Shown piece by piece: positions 45,291-55,100 of a stretch of DNA of 64,000 bases. The first letter of the stretch is position 1; each line of letters starts with the position of its first letter. The position numbers and the translations under genes are program-made. The DNA is taken from positions 1 through 64,000 of the forward strand of contig CATZZP010000001.1 of assembly GCA_958426775.1 (NCBI GenBank), written 5' to 3'. The DNA comes from an uncultured Bacillota bacterium. GTDB lineage: Bacteria; Bacillota; Clostridia; Lachnospirales; CAG-274. A model generated the notes under the pieces. The model ran no database searches and was not told the origin of the DNA. It worked only from the letters and a program-made list of their open reading frames with translations.

Positions 45291-46015
45291 GGTTTTACGT
45301 GCTTACCCTTTTTCCTGAAATGGTAGCTGAAGGCTTGAGCCACAGTGTAATAGGCAGAGCCTTAAAGGATAAAACTATTGAGCTTGAGGCTGTTAATATA
45401 AGGAATTTTGCCAACAATAAGCATAATACGGTTGACGATTATCCCTACGGCGGCGGTGCAGGTATGGTAATGCAGGCACCGCCTATTTACAATGCCTACT
45501 TAAGCATTAAGGATAGGGTTAAGGAGGGCTGTCGTGTTGTATATATGACACCACAGGGCAAAACCTTTAACCAGTCCATGGCACAGGAGCTGTCGGGAGA
45601 AGAAGAGCTTATTATCCTTTGCGGACACTATGAGGGTGTAGATGAAAGAGTTATAGAGGAAATTGTAACAGATGAAATTTCCATAGGGGACTATGTGCTT
45701 ACAGGCGGTGAGCTTGCGGCTATGGCGGTTATTGACTCTGTATCAAGGCTTATACCCGGTGTACTTAATAAGGAGGAAAGTCACCTTGACGAAACCTTTT
45801 CCGATAACCTTTTGGAGTATCCCCAGTATACAAGACCTGCCGAGTTTTTGGGCAGAAAAGTGCCTGAGGTGCTTTTAAGCGGTAACCACGGTATGGTAGA
45901 TAAATGGAGAAGAGAAAAAGCCCTTGAAAGAACCCTGAAAAAACGCCCCGAATTATTGAAAAATGCTAACCTTACGGATAAGGAAAGGGAATATATACAA
46001 AAATTTAAGGATTAA
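45287..46015 (+). CDS. trmD: tRNA (guanine-37-N1)-methyltransferase TrmD
   Basis: This 242-residue SPOUT methyltransferase makes m1G37, which prevents frameshifting at proline and other codons. It has the N-terminal LTLFPEMV, DYPYGGGAGMVMQ, CGHYEGVDERV and EISIGDYVLTGGELAAM motifs that form the SAM-binding knot. It is translationally coupled to rimM. A weak palindrome rich in A/T (AATAAAGCTTTATT) directly follows the stop and could slow transcription. Confidence 0.96.
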   Translation: MRFYVLTLFPEMVAEGLSHSVIGRALKDKTIELEAVNIRNFANNKHNTVDDYPYGGGAGMVMQAPPIYNAYLSIKDRVKEGCRVVYMTPQGKTFNQSMAQELSGEEELIILCGHYEGVDERVIEEIVTDEISIGDYVLTGGELAAMAVIDSVSRLIPGVLNKEESHLDETFSDNLLEYPQYTRPAEFLGRKVPEVLLSGNHGMVDKWRREKALERTLKKRPELLKNANLTDKEREYIQKFKD

Positions 46016-46495
46016 TAAAGCTTTATTTTATAAAGGCATAGAGTAAAAATGACAAAGTCTAAAAAAACAACTACCGGTATCTTTATTGGATTATGTGCGG
46101 AAGTTTCAGAGATGTTTTTTAAGGAGATTTTACGGAGGCTTTAATATTTGTATATTATATGCCTTGTACTGGTTTTAGTTACGGAAATACTTAAATCATA
46201 TGAGCTGATAAAATGAACTAAAGGCAATAAACGGAGTACAAACAAGTGCAGATGAAAACAAAAACATATTAACATAAACAGTAAAACTTAAATTGTGTCA
46301 ATAGAAAATTAAAGGAAATATACGGTAGATATTAAGGATATAAATTAAATACAATTATTATACTTAAAATATAGAATAATGAGTTATATAATATAAATAT
46401 AAGTATGGTTTTATAAATAACATGGTGTTAGAAATGTTAACATGGAAAGACTAATATGTACTATAAAAAATATTGAAGTGAAAGAAGGTGTGCAA
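46016..46495. other. AT-rich gene-poor stretch
   Basis: No convincing gene or RNA is seen. A 31-codon frame (46049-46144) has no ribosome site. A segment beginning TGTCAATAGAAAA near 46297 closely resembles one after the next gene (near 47511), suggesting an old duplication. Confidence 0.5.
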
Positions 46496-46690
46496 GTTGA
46501 AAATATGGCGGTAAATAGTGTGTTTATGTGTTATGTGAAAGGAGATTAAAATCAAAAGATGTCGGTGATGGATTATAATAATGACGGAATTGTTGATAGT
46601 CAAGATGTATTTGTTGATTTATCGGCATATATTGATGTTAATAGTCCTATGGAATTAGCAGTTCTTTTAAATGATGAGGAGGTGCTTTGA
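46496..46690 (+). pseudogene. Dockerin-like gene remnant
   Basis: One frame reads ...CYVKGD, stop, NQKMSVMDYNNDGIVDSQDV and then FVDLSAYIDVNSPMELAVLL, ending in a stop at 46690. YNNDGIVDSQD is a dockerin-type calcium-binding loop, and the in-frame TAA lies inside what would be its lead-in. The part after the stop could be translated from the ATG at 46559 (43 residues), but its ribosome site is poorly spaced. The tail overlaps the ribosome site of the next gene. Confidence 0.6.
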
Positions 46691-46691
46691 T

Positions 46692-47504
46692 ATGAAAAAA
46701 CTATTATTTATTTTAACTACTGCAGTAGGTGCATTTTCCTTATCTCTTACAGCCTTTGCTTCAGAGGATTTTACTTTTAATAACGGCTGTATTGAAAAAT
46801 ATAACGGTACAGAGGAATATATAGTTATCCCTGCAGAAATTAACGGTGAAAAGGTAACAAGTCTGGGCGTGAATGCTTTTGCTGACAACGATGTAGTAAA
46901 AAGTATTACTATCCCTGCTACCGTAGAGGAAATAGGCACGGAAAATATGGGTGACTACGGCTTATACCCATTTTTAAATACCCCTTGCTTAGAGGAGATT
47001 AAGGTTGAAGAGGGAAATCCTGTATTTACTGATATTGACGGTGTCCTTATAAACAGTAATACAGGGGAGTTACTCTTTTACCCTGCCAATAAAGCAGGTT
47101 CAAGCTACACTATACCCGAACAGGTTAAAACAGTAAGAACATTGGCTATAAATAAGTACAATAACCTTACTGATTTATATGTATATAATTCACAGGTTGA
47201 ATTTGGCACCTTTGCTATAGGGTACGGAGATAATCTGACTGTGCATTGCATCAAGGGAAGCGTTGCCGAAAGCTATTGTAAGAATTCATTTAATATACTT
47301 TACATTGTTGAAAAGGGTGATATAGATGGGGATAATTTCGTAACCGCATCGGACGCCTCAACACTTTTAACTAATTTGCTTAACAATACCGTAAATGAAA
47401 CCATAAGTAATTATGCAGATATAGCTGATGCAGACGGTGACGGAGGTATAACCTCAAATGATTGTGCGACAATTCTGACTATTGTATTGAATGGTCAGGC
47501 TTGA
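46692..47504 (+). CDS. Secreted BspA-like leucine-rich-repeat protein with dockerin domain
   Basis: This 270-residue exported protein starts at the ATG at 46692, 7 bases after GAGGAGGTG. A signal peptide (MKKLLFILTTAVGAFSLSLTAFA) is followed by about 180 residues of LRR_5/BspA-type repeats (for example IPAEINGEKVTSLGVNAFAD, YTIPEQVKTVRTLAI). The C-terminal 62 residues form a type I dockerin with two calcium loops, DIDGDNFVTASDASTLL and DADGDGGITSNDCATIL. Dockerins anchor proteins to cohesin-bearing scaffoldins, so this protein may join a cellulosome-like or other cohesin-based assembly. No cohesin gene is in the window. Confidence 0.88.
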   Translation: MKKLLFILTTAVGAFSLSLTAFASEDFTFNNGCIEKYNGTEEYIVIPAEINGEKVTSLGVNAFADNDVVKSITIPATVEEIGTENMGDYGLYPFLNTPCLEEIKVEEGNPVFTDIDGVLINSNTGELLFYPANKAGSSYTIPEQVKTVRTLAINKYNNLTDLYVYNSQVEFGTFAIGYGDNLTVHCIKGSVAESYCKNSFNILYIVEKGDIDGDNFVTASDASTLLTNLLNNTVNETISNYADIADADGDGGITSNDCATILTIVLNGQA

Positions 47505-47584
47505 TATTTTGTCAATAGAAAAGTTTAAAGAAAAATATACAAAAAATTAACCTTTTTTTCTAAAATCTATATATGATATTTTAT

Positions 47585-47613
47585 GGCGGAATTTGTTGAC
47601 AAGTTCCGCCTTT
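47585..47613 (+). terminator. Terminator after the LRR-dockerin gene
   Basis: GGCGGAA pairs with TTCCGCC (47585-47591 with 47604-47610), then a short T run. The loop contains the -35 element of the pyr promoter, so termination and the new start are interlocked. Confidence 0.6.
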
Positions 47614-47624
47614 AGTGTTACAAT
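47596..47624 (+). promoter_or_regulatory. Promoter of the pyr operon
   Basis: TTGACA at 47596-47601 and TACAAT at 47619-47624 have an ideal 17-base spacer. Confidence 0.8.
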
Positions 47625-47661
47625 CGATTAGATACAAACAATAAAAAAGGAGGAACAAACT

Positions 47662-47778
47662 ATGAGCTATGCTATCACTTGCAGACATAAAATGCCTAAA
47701 CTTGATAATATACCTTTTCCTTCTATTTTTATTTGCTGTTCCGTTAAAGAACAAAGACAATGGAAAGAGTGTTTTTAA
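47662..47778 (+). CDS. Leader peptide of the pyr operon attenuator
   Basis: A 38-codon frame starts at the ATG at 47662, 8 bases after AAGGAGG. It encodes MSYAITCRHKMPKLDNIPFP and then SIFICCSVKEQRQWKECF. Its middle is encoded by a very T-rich stretch (about 47711-47750). Its last codons and stop lie in the ascending arm and loop of a strong terminator hairpin. This is the layout of the E. coli pyrL leader, in which slow transcription of U-rich RNA at low UTP lets the ribosome catch up and melt the terminator. No similarity to a stable protein is seen, and translation is unproven. Confidence 0.7.
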   Translation: MSYAITCRHKMPKLDNIPFPSIFICCSVKEQRQWKECF

Positions 47779-47800
47779 AGCCCTTTTTATTGTCTTTTTT
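47753..47800 (+). terminator. Attenuator terminator in the pyr leader
   Basis: AAAGACAAT at 47753-47761 pairs with ATTGTCTTT at 47789-47797, and pairing extends inward (GGAAAG against CTTTTT with G-T pairs) to about 15 bp. Six Ts (47795-47800) end the hairpin. It lies 63 bases before pyrB, inside the transcript, so it must be bypassed for expression. Confidence 0.8.
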
Positions 47801-47862
47801 ATTGCCCTTCGGGGTAAAATACAGGCAGTGTAGTAATTTTTTAAAGGAGGTTAGGGTAAAGT

Positions 47863-48783
47863 ATGTTTAACAGAAAAGATCTTTTGGGGCTTAGGGACTT
47901 AAGTAGCGACGAAATTATGACTATCCTTGAAACGGCAAAGGTTATGAAAGAAAGGATAGATAATCCCTCTCTCAGAAGTGACGAGCTTAAAAAAAGCAGT
48001 ATCGTTACAATGTTTTATGAAAATTCTACCCGTACAAGAATGTCCTTTATGCTTGCGGGAGATTATCTGGGTGCCATAGTTAAGGACTTAGGTGTTGCCA
48101 CAAGCAGTGTAAGCAAGGGCGAAAGCCTTATTGATACAGGTAAAACACTTGACCAGATGGGTATTAATGTAATGATAATAAGACATCAGCTTACAGGTGC
48201 GGCTGATGTACTTGCAAGAAATGTAAATGCCTCTGTAATAAATGCAGGTGACGGCTCAAACGAGCATCCTACCCAAGCACTTCTTGACTTGTTTACCATT
48301 ATGGATTATAAAAAACGCTTTGAGGGTCTTAATGTAACTATCTTAGGCGACATCTCCCATTCAAGGGTGGCAAGAAGCAACGCCTTCGGACTTACCAAGC
48401 TGGGTGCAAATGTTACCCTTGCAGGTCCTTCAACCCTTATAAGCGGTTCAATGCGTTCTTTAGGTGTAGAGGTTACAAGCGATATAAGGGGTGCTGTTGA
48501 AAATGCCGATGTTGTTATGGGTCTCAGAATACAGTTTGAAAGACAAAAGAATATGCCTTTCCCAAGCTTAAGAGAGTATTCAAGCCTTTTCGGTGTAAAT
48601 GCGGAAATGCTTAAGTACGCTAAAAAGGACGTGCTTGTTATGCACCCCGGTCCGGTAAATAGGGGTGTGGAGCTTTCAACAGAGGTTATAGACGGTAAAA
48701 ATTCCGTAATTAACGTTCAGGTTAAAAACGGTGTAGCAGTTAGAATGGCAATTTTAAAGCTTCTTACCGAGGCTGACAGATAA
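47863..48783 (+). CDS. pyrB: Aspartate carbamoyltransferase catalytic subunit
   Basis: This 306-residue enzyme makes carbamoyl-aspartate, the first committed pyrimidine step. It has the carbamoyl-phosphate loop STRTRMSF, HPTQALLDL, and the MHPGPVNRG C-terminal motif. AAAGGAGG precedes the ATG. No pyrI regulatory subunit follows; the next gene is pyrC. Confidence 0.97.
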   Translation: MFNRKDLLGLRDLSSDEIMTILETAKVMKERIDNPSLRSDELKKSSIVTMFYENSTRTRMSFMLAGDYLGAIVKDLGVATSSVSKGESLIDTGKTLDQMGINVMIIRHQLTGAADVLARNVNASVINAGDGSNEHPTQALLDLFTIMDYKKRFEGLNVTILGDISHSRVARSNAFGLTKLGANVTLAGPSTLISGSMRSLGVEVTSDIRGAVENADVVMGLRIQFERQKNMPFPSLREYSSLFGVNAEMLKYAKKDVLVMHPGPVNRGVELSTEVIDGKNSVINVQVKNGVAVRMAILKLLTEADR

Positions 48784-48794
48784 GGAGGTATTTT

Positions 48795-50084
48795 ATGAAG
48801 CTTTTGATTAAGGGCGGTAGGGTAATAGACCCCGCAAACTGTATTGATATGGTTATGGACGTGCTTGTTTGTGACGGCAAAATTGCAAAGGTGGATACTG
48901 CAATAAATGAAGAGGCTGATGAAGTTATTGATGCCTCCGGTATGTGGGTAACTCCGGGTCTTATTGACCTGCATGTGCATTTAAGAGAACCGGGCTTTGA
49001 AAAAAAGGAAACCATAAAAACAGGCAGTATGGCGGCGGCGGCAGGCGGTATTACCACAATCTGTGCCATGCCTAACACAAGCCCCGTTACAGATAATGAA
49101 ATTATGGTGGAATATATCAAGCTTAAGGCAGACAGAGAGGCTATAGTAAATGTATTGCCCATAGGTGCAATCACCAAGGGACAGTTAGGCGAGGAGCTTG
49201 CAGACATCGGCAGAATGTCAGCAGTAGGTGCCTGTGCTATCTCTGAGGACGGCAAGAGCGTTGCAAATTCAGCTCTTATGAAAACTGCCTTAAAGTATGC
49301 AAGTATGTTTAATATGCCTGTGTTTGACCACTGTGAGGACGCTCTCCTTGCAGGCAAGGGCAGTATGAACGCAGGAAATCAGGCGGCACTTTTAGGCTTA
49401 AAGGGTATAAGCAACGACAGCGAGGAGGTTATTGTATCAAGAGATATGATACTTGCCGACAGTGTAGGTGCCTCTATCCATTTATGCCATATAAGCACAG
49501 CAGGAAGTGTGGAGCTTATAAAGCAGGCTAAGGAGCGGAACGTAAAGGTAACGGCAGAGGTTACACCTCATCACTTTACCTTATGTGACGAGGATATAAA
49601 GGAATATGACGCCGACTTTAAAATGAACCCTCCTCTCAGGAGCAAAAGAGATGTATATGCTATGAAGCAGGCTCTTAAGGAGGATATTTTACAGGTAATA
49701 GCAACAGACCATGCTCCTCATCATGTTGATGAAAAGAATTGCGAGTTTGAAAAGGCGGCAAACGGTATAGTAGGGCTTGAAACCTCTCTTGCACTTTCAA
49801 TTACGGAGCTTGTAGAGGGTGGCTGGCTTACACCTTATCAGCTTATTGAAAAAATGTCAGCAAACCCTGCAAAAATCTTAGGCAGAACAGATATTGGCAA
49901 CCTTTCCGAGGGTTCAAGAGGCGATATAACCATAATTGACCCTGATACGGAGTACACAATTGATAAGAGCAAAATGTACAGCAAGGGCAAGAACACACCT
50001 TTTGACGGCAGAAAGGTCAAGGGTATTGCAGCTTACACAATTGTAGGCGGTAAGGTTGTTGCCAAGTACGGAGTAATTCAGTAA
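48795..50084 (+). CDS. pyrC: Dihydroorotase
   Basis: This 429-residue class I dihydroorotase cyclises carbamoyl-aspartate. The metal site motif DLHVHLREPGFEKKETI is near residue 58. Further ligands lie in VTPHHFTL and in the ATDHAPHH segment. A GGAGG site precedes the ATG, and the gene follows pyrB by 11 bases. Confidence 0.96.
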   Translation: MKLLIKGGRVIDPANCIDMVMDVLVCDGKIAKVDTAINEEADEVIDASGMWVTPGLIDLHVHLREPGFEKKETIKTGSMAAAAGGITTICAMPNTSPVTDNEIMVEYIKLKADREAIVNVLPIGAITKGQLGEELADIGRMSAVGACAISEDGKSVANSALMKTALKYASMFNMPVFDHCEDALLAGKGSMNAGNQAALLGLKGISNDSEEVIVSRDMILADSVGASIHLCHISTAGSVELIKQAKERNVKVTAEVTPHHFTLCDEDIKEYDADFKMNPPLRSKRDVYAMKQALKEDILQVIATDHAPHHVDEKNCEFEKAANGIVGLETSLALSITELVEGGWLTPYQLIEKMSANPAKILGRTDIGNLSEGSRGDITIIDPDTEYTIDKSKMYSKGKNTPFDGRKVKGIAAYTIVGGKVVAKYGVIQ

Positions 50085-50095
50085 GGAGGATGACT

Positions 50096-51028
50096 ATGAT
50101 TATTGATACCTTAATTACAAAAATTCAGCAAACGGGCAATCCTACAGTAGTAGGTCTTGACCCAAGGCTTAACTATATTCCTGCATATATAACCGACAAG
50201 TACTACACTAAGTACGGCTACACAAAAAAGGCTGCGGCTAAGTCAATGTACAGGTTTAATAAGGCAATAATTGACGCTGTTTGGGATATTGTACCTGCCG
50301 TAAAACCTCAGATTGCTATGTATGAAAGATACGGAATTGAGGGCATTAAGGCATATGCCAAAACCTGTGCCTATGCCAAGTCAAAGGGACTTGTGGTTAT
50401 AGGCGATATTAAAAGAAGCGATATTTCATCAACAGCAGAGGCTTATTCAGACGGATTTTTAGGTCAGGTTACGGTAGGAGAGAATGTTTTTGACTCAGAC
50501 TTTCATCAGGACTTTGTAACTATCAATGCCTACTTAGGCTCTGACGGTGTAACACCTTTTATTAAGGACTGCAAGGCTTTTGACAAGGGGCTTTTTATCC
50601 TTGCAAAAACCTCTAACCCAAACAGCGGTGAAATACAGGATTTAGAGTTTGACGGTATGACAGTTTATCAGAAAATGGGCTTACTGATTGAAAAATGGGG
50701 TGCTGATTTAATAGGGGAAAACGGCTACAGTGCAGTAGGTGCTGTAGTAGGTGCAACCCACCCTGAGCAGGCTAAGAAATTAAGAGAGCTTATGCCTCAC
50801 ACCTTCTTCCTTGTACCGGGCTACGGTGCCCAGGGCGGTAAGGCAGAGGATTTGGCAGTCTGCTTTGATAACAACGGCATAGGTGCTGTTGTAAATTCAT
50901 CAAGAGGCATAATTGCAGCACATATGAAGGAGGAGTATAAGACCTGCTTCAACGATGAAACACAGTTTGCACTTGCTGCAAGACAGGCTTGTATTGATAT
51001 GAAAAATGATTTAAGGAGATGTATTTAA
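50096..51028 (+). CDS. pyrF: Orotidine 5'-phosphate decarboxylase, type 2
   Basis: This 310-residue enzyme makes UMP from OMP. I use the ATG at 50096, 6 bases after AAGGAGG, rather than the ATG at 50090 that touches it. It has VGLDPRLNYIP, the type 2 catalytic motif GDIKRSDISSTAEAY and the VPGYGAQGG phosphate loop. It is placed before the carbamoyl-phosphate synthase genes. Confidence 0.95.
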   Translation: MIIDTLITKIQQTGNPTVVGLDPRLNYIPAYITDKYYTKYGYTKKAAAKSMYRFNKAIIDAVWDIVPAVKPQIAMYERYGIEGIKAYAKTCAYAKSKGLVVIGDIKRSDISSTAEAYSDGFLGQVTVGENVFDSDFHQDFVTINAYLGSDGVTPFIKDCKAFDKGLFILAKTSNPNSGEIQDLEFDGMTVYQKMGLLIEKWGADLIGENGYSAVGAVVGATHPEQAKKLRELMPHTFFLVPGYGAQGGKAEDLAVCFDNNGIGAVVNSSRGIIAAHMKEEYKTCFNDETQFALAARQACIDMKNDLRRCI

Positions 51029-51030
51029 CC

Positions 51031-52119
51031 ATGGAAAAAACCATAAAGGCTGAATTAATACTTGAAAACGGTATGAAGTTTAAGGGTAACGCCTTCGGCT
51101 ATATTAAGGAAACTGTCGGTGAGGTTGTATTTACCACAGGTATGACAGGCTATCAGGAAACTATTACAGACCCCTCCTTTGCAGGTCAGATTGTAACTAT
51201 GACCTATCCTCTTATCGGTAACTACGGCATTAACCTTGATGATATGGAAAGTCGTAAGCCCTTCCTTAAGGCTCTTGTTGTAAGAGAAAAATGTGATATG
51301 CCAAATAACTGGCGTTGTGAAATGGAGCTTGACGGCTATTTAAGACAGAATAAGATTATGGGACTTGAGGGCATAGACACAAGAGCCTTAACAAGAACCA
51401 TAAGAGAAAAGGGCTGTATGAAGGGTATTATTACCACAAGAGTTGACGACCTTACACCAAGCCAGATTAAGCAGAAGTTTGATACCTGCACCAACGTAAA
51501 TGTGGTTAAAGAAGTAACTATTGATGAGCCTTATACCGTAAGCGGTATAGGCACACACCTTGCAGTCCTTGACTGCGGTATTAAAAACGGTATTATACGT
51601 GACCTTTCAAAGCGTGGCTGTAAGCTTAGTGTATTCCCTGCCTATACTTCGGCAGATGAAATACTTGCGGTTAATCCTGATGCTATCTTCTTGGGCAACG
51701 GCCCGGGTGACCCTAAGGATATACCTGAAATTGTAGATACGGTAAAGGCTCTTATTGAAAGCGGTAAGCCTGTACTTGGTATCTGCTTGGGTCATCAGCT
51801 TATAAGCCTTGCTTTAGGCTGTAACACAACTAAGCTTAAATTCGGTCACCATGGCGGTAACCACCCTGTTAAGGATTTACAGACAGGCAGAGTTTATATT
51901 ACAAGCCAGAACCACAACTATGTGGTATGCGACCTTTGCGACGAGGTAGAGCCTACCTTTATAAATGTAAATGACGGAAGTATTGAGGGTATACGTCATA
52001 AGACAAAGCCTATCTATTCAGTACAGTTCCACCCTGAGGCAAGTCCCGGACCACTTGATACCCAGGTGCTTTTTGACAGATTTTTAAAGATTATTGAGGA
52101 GGTTAAGACTAATGCCTAA
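51031..52119 (+). CDS. carA: Carbamoyl-phosphate synthase small (glutaminase) subunit
   Basis: This 362-residue subunit hydrolyses glutamine to supply ammonia to CarB. It begins at the ATG at 51031 (AAGGAG 12 bases before; an ATG at 51019 abuts that site). It has the N-terminal FTTGMTGYQETITDPSF segment and the glutaminase triad in GICLGHQ and FHPEASPGP. It overlaps carB by 8 bases. In this position it is the pyrimidine copy (pyrAA type). Confidence 0.96.
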   Translation: MEKTIKAELILENGMKFKGNAFGYIKETVGEVVFTTGMTGYQETITDPSFAGQIVTMTYPLIGNYGINLDDMESRKPFLKALVVREKCDMPNNWRCEMELDGYLRQNKIMGLEGIDTRALTRTIREKGCMKGIITTRVDDLTPSQIKQKFDTCTNVNVVKEVTIDEPYTVSGIGTHLAVLDCGIKNGIIRDLSKRGCKLSVFPAYTSADEILAVNPDAIFLGNGPGDPKDIPEIVDTVKALIESGKPVLGICLGHQLISLALGCNTTKLKFGHHGGNHPVKDLQTGRVYITSQNHNYVVCDLCDEVEPTFINVNDGSIEGIRHKTKPIYSVQFHPEASPGPLDTQVLFDRFLKIIEEVKTNA

Positions 52120-55100
52120 GGATAATTCAATTAAAAAGGTTCTTGTTATAGGTTCAGGTCCTATAGTTATCGGACAGGCTGCCGAGTTTGACTACTCAGG
52201 TACACAGGCTTGCCAGTCCATTAAGGAGGAGGGCGTTGAGGTTGTACTTGTAAACTCAAACCCTGCTACAATTATGACAGATATAGGTATGGCTCACTAC
52301 ACATATATTGAGCCGCTTACCGTTGATTTTCTTGAAAAGGTTATTGCTAAGGAGCGTCCTGACAGCATTATTGCAGGTATGGGCGGTCAGACAGGTCTTA
52401 ACCTTAGCTGTGAGCTTTATGACAAGGGTATACTTGATAAGTATAATGTAAATGTTATCGGTACCTCAATTGCCTCTATTAAGGAGGGTGAGGACAGAGA
52501 TAGCTTTAAAAGGCTTATGGAAAGAACAAATCAGCCTATAGTAGACAGTGATATTGTAACAGATGTGGAGTCGGCTGTTGCTTTTGCGGAAAAAATAGGT
52601 TATCCCGTTATTGTTCGTCCTGCTTATACCTTAGGCGGCACAGGCGGCGGTATTGCTGCTAACGAGGCTGAGCTTAGGGAAATTTGTACCCAGGGCTTAC
52701 ATTTAAGCCGTGTAGGTCAGGTGCTTATTGAAAAGAGTATTGCAGGCTGGAAGGAAATTGAGTTTGAGGTTATGCGTGACGGTGCAGGTAACTGTATTAC
52801 CGTATGTTCAATGGAGAACGTTGACCCGGTAGGTGTACACACAGGTGACAGTATTGTTGTTGCTCCTGCTCAAACCCTTACAGACTATGAGTACCAGATG
52901 CTCAGAAAGGCTGCTATAGATATTATTGACTCTATTGAAATTAAGGGTGGCTGTAATGTGCAGTTTGCCCTTGACCCTAACAGCTTCAACTATGCCGTAA
53001 TTGAAATTAACCCTCGTGTCAGCCGTTCCTCTGCTCTTGCGTCAAAGGCAACAGGCTACCCTATAGCTAAGGTTGCGGCAAAAATTGCTTTGGGTTACAA
53101 TCTTGACGAAATTAAGAATGCCGTTACAGGCAAAACCGTTGCCTGCTTTGAGCCTACAATCGACTATGTAGTGCTTAAATTCCCACGTTGGCCCTTTGAT
53201 AAGTTCTTTGGTGCTAAGAGAACCTTAGGTACAAAGATGATGGCTACAGGTGAGGTTATGAGTATCGGTAAGAGCTTTGAGGCGGCATTATTAAAGGGTA
53301 TCCGTTCTCTTGAAATAGGTCAGTACGGCTTAGAGAGAAAGTCCTCTACGGCAAGAAGCCTTGACGAGCTTAAGCAGAGAGTTCAGGTGCCTGATGATGA
53401 AAGACTTTTTGACCTTGCGGAAATGCTAAGACGTGGCTACAGAGTGGAAAAGGTATGCCAGATTACAGGTATGGACCCATTCTTTGTTAATAAAATCAAC
53501 AACATTGTAGAGCTTGAGGAGGAGTTAAAGTCCATGAATCTTGAGGACTTTAACGCTGAAAACTTAAGATACTTTAAGGAAAAGGGCTTCTCAGACAAGG
53601 CAATTTCACGCTTTGTAGGCTGTACACCTCCTGATATTTACAAGCTCCGTAAGGAGTATGACATTATGCCTGTATTTAAAATGGTTGATACCTGTGCAGG
53701 TGAGTTTGAGGCTATGACACCTTACTACTACTCAAGCTATGATATGGAGGACGAGTCAATTATCTCCGATAAGAAGAAGGTTATGGTTATCGGCTCAGGA
53801 CCTATCAGAATAGGTCAGGGTATCGAGTTTGACTACTGCTCTGTTCACTCAATTATGTCCCTTAAAAAAGCAGGTATTCAGACTATTATAGTAAACAATA
53901 ACCCCGAAACCGTAAGTACAGACTTTGATACAGCTGATAAGCTGTACTTTGAGCCTCTTACTGAAGAGGATGTGCTTAATGTAGTTGAAAAGGAGCGTCC
54001 TGACGGTGTAATTCTCCAGTTCGGCGGTCAGACGGCAATTAAGCTTGCTAAATTCTTTGATGAAATGAATATACCTATCTACGGTACTAAGCCTGAGCAG
54101 ATTGATGCGGCAGAGGATAGAGAAAAGTTTGATGAAATCCTTGAACAGCTTGGTATTAAGCGTCCAAAGGGCGAAGGCGTATGGAGCATTGAACAAGGCA
54201 AGAGTGTTGCTGAGCGTTTAGGTTATCCCGTACTTGTAAGACCAAGCTATGTTTTGGGCGGTCAGGGTATGGAAATTACCTACAATGAGGAGGAGCTTGT
54301 CAAGTACCTTGCAGAGGCATTTGAAAAGGACAGCAAAAACCCCGTACTTATTGACAGATACTTAAGCGGTCGTGAAATTGAGGTAGATGCAATCTGTGAC
54401 GGTACAGATGTATATATCCCCGGTATTATGGAGCATTTGGAGAGAGCAGGTATTCACTCAGGCGACAGTATCTCAATCTATCCTCCTCAGCATATAAGCG
54501 AGGAGATTAAGGCACAGATTATGGACGAAACCAAAAAGATTTCCGTTGCCCTTAAGGTTATCGGTATGATTAATATTCAGTTTATCGACTATAATGGTGA
54601 GCTTAATATTATCGAGGTAAATCCACGTTCCTCAAGAACGGTGCCTTACATTACAAAGGTAACAGGTGTGCCTGTAATTGATATTGCTACAAGAGTTATG
54701 CTTGGAGAAAAGCTTGCTGATATGGGCTACGGCACAGGTATTTGCGATACACCTAACGTGGTTGCCGTTAAGGTGCCTGTATTCTCTACGGAAAAACTTC
54801 CTCAGGTAGAGGTTAGTTTAGGACCTGAAATGCGTTCTACAGGCGAGGTATTAGGTGTTGGCTATAACCTCCAGAATGCACTTTACAAGGGCTTCCTTGC
54901 GGCAGGCATGACGCTTCCTAAGCCCGGCGGTACAATAATTGCTACCGTAAGAAGTAAGGACCATGCCGAGTTTGTTGAGCTTGCTAAGCGTCTTGAAAAG
55001 CTTGGCTGTCACTTTGTTGCAACCTCAGGCACAGCAAGGGCTGTTGAGGAGGCAGGTATTCCTGTTAAGACAGTTAAGAAGATAAGTGAGGGTGTACCTA

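Noticed and set aside
46049..46144. 31-codon frame (MTKSKKTTTGIF...)
   Set aside because: No ribosome site, no recognised similarity and location in AT-rich decaying sequence.
47800..47820. Second terminator around the UUCG-loop hairpin (GCCCTTCGGGGT)
   Set aside because: The stem is short and not followed by a T run.
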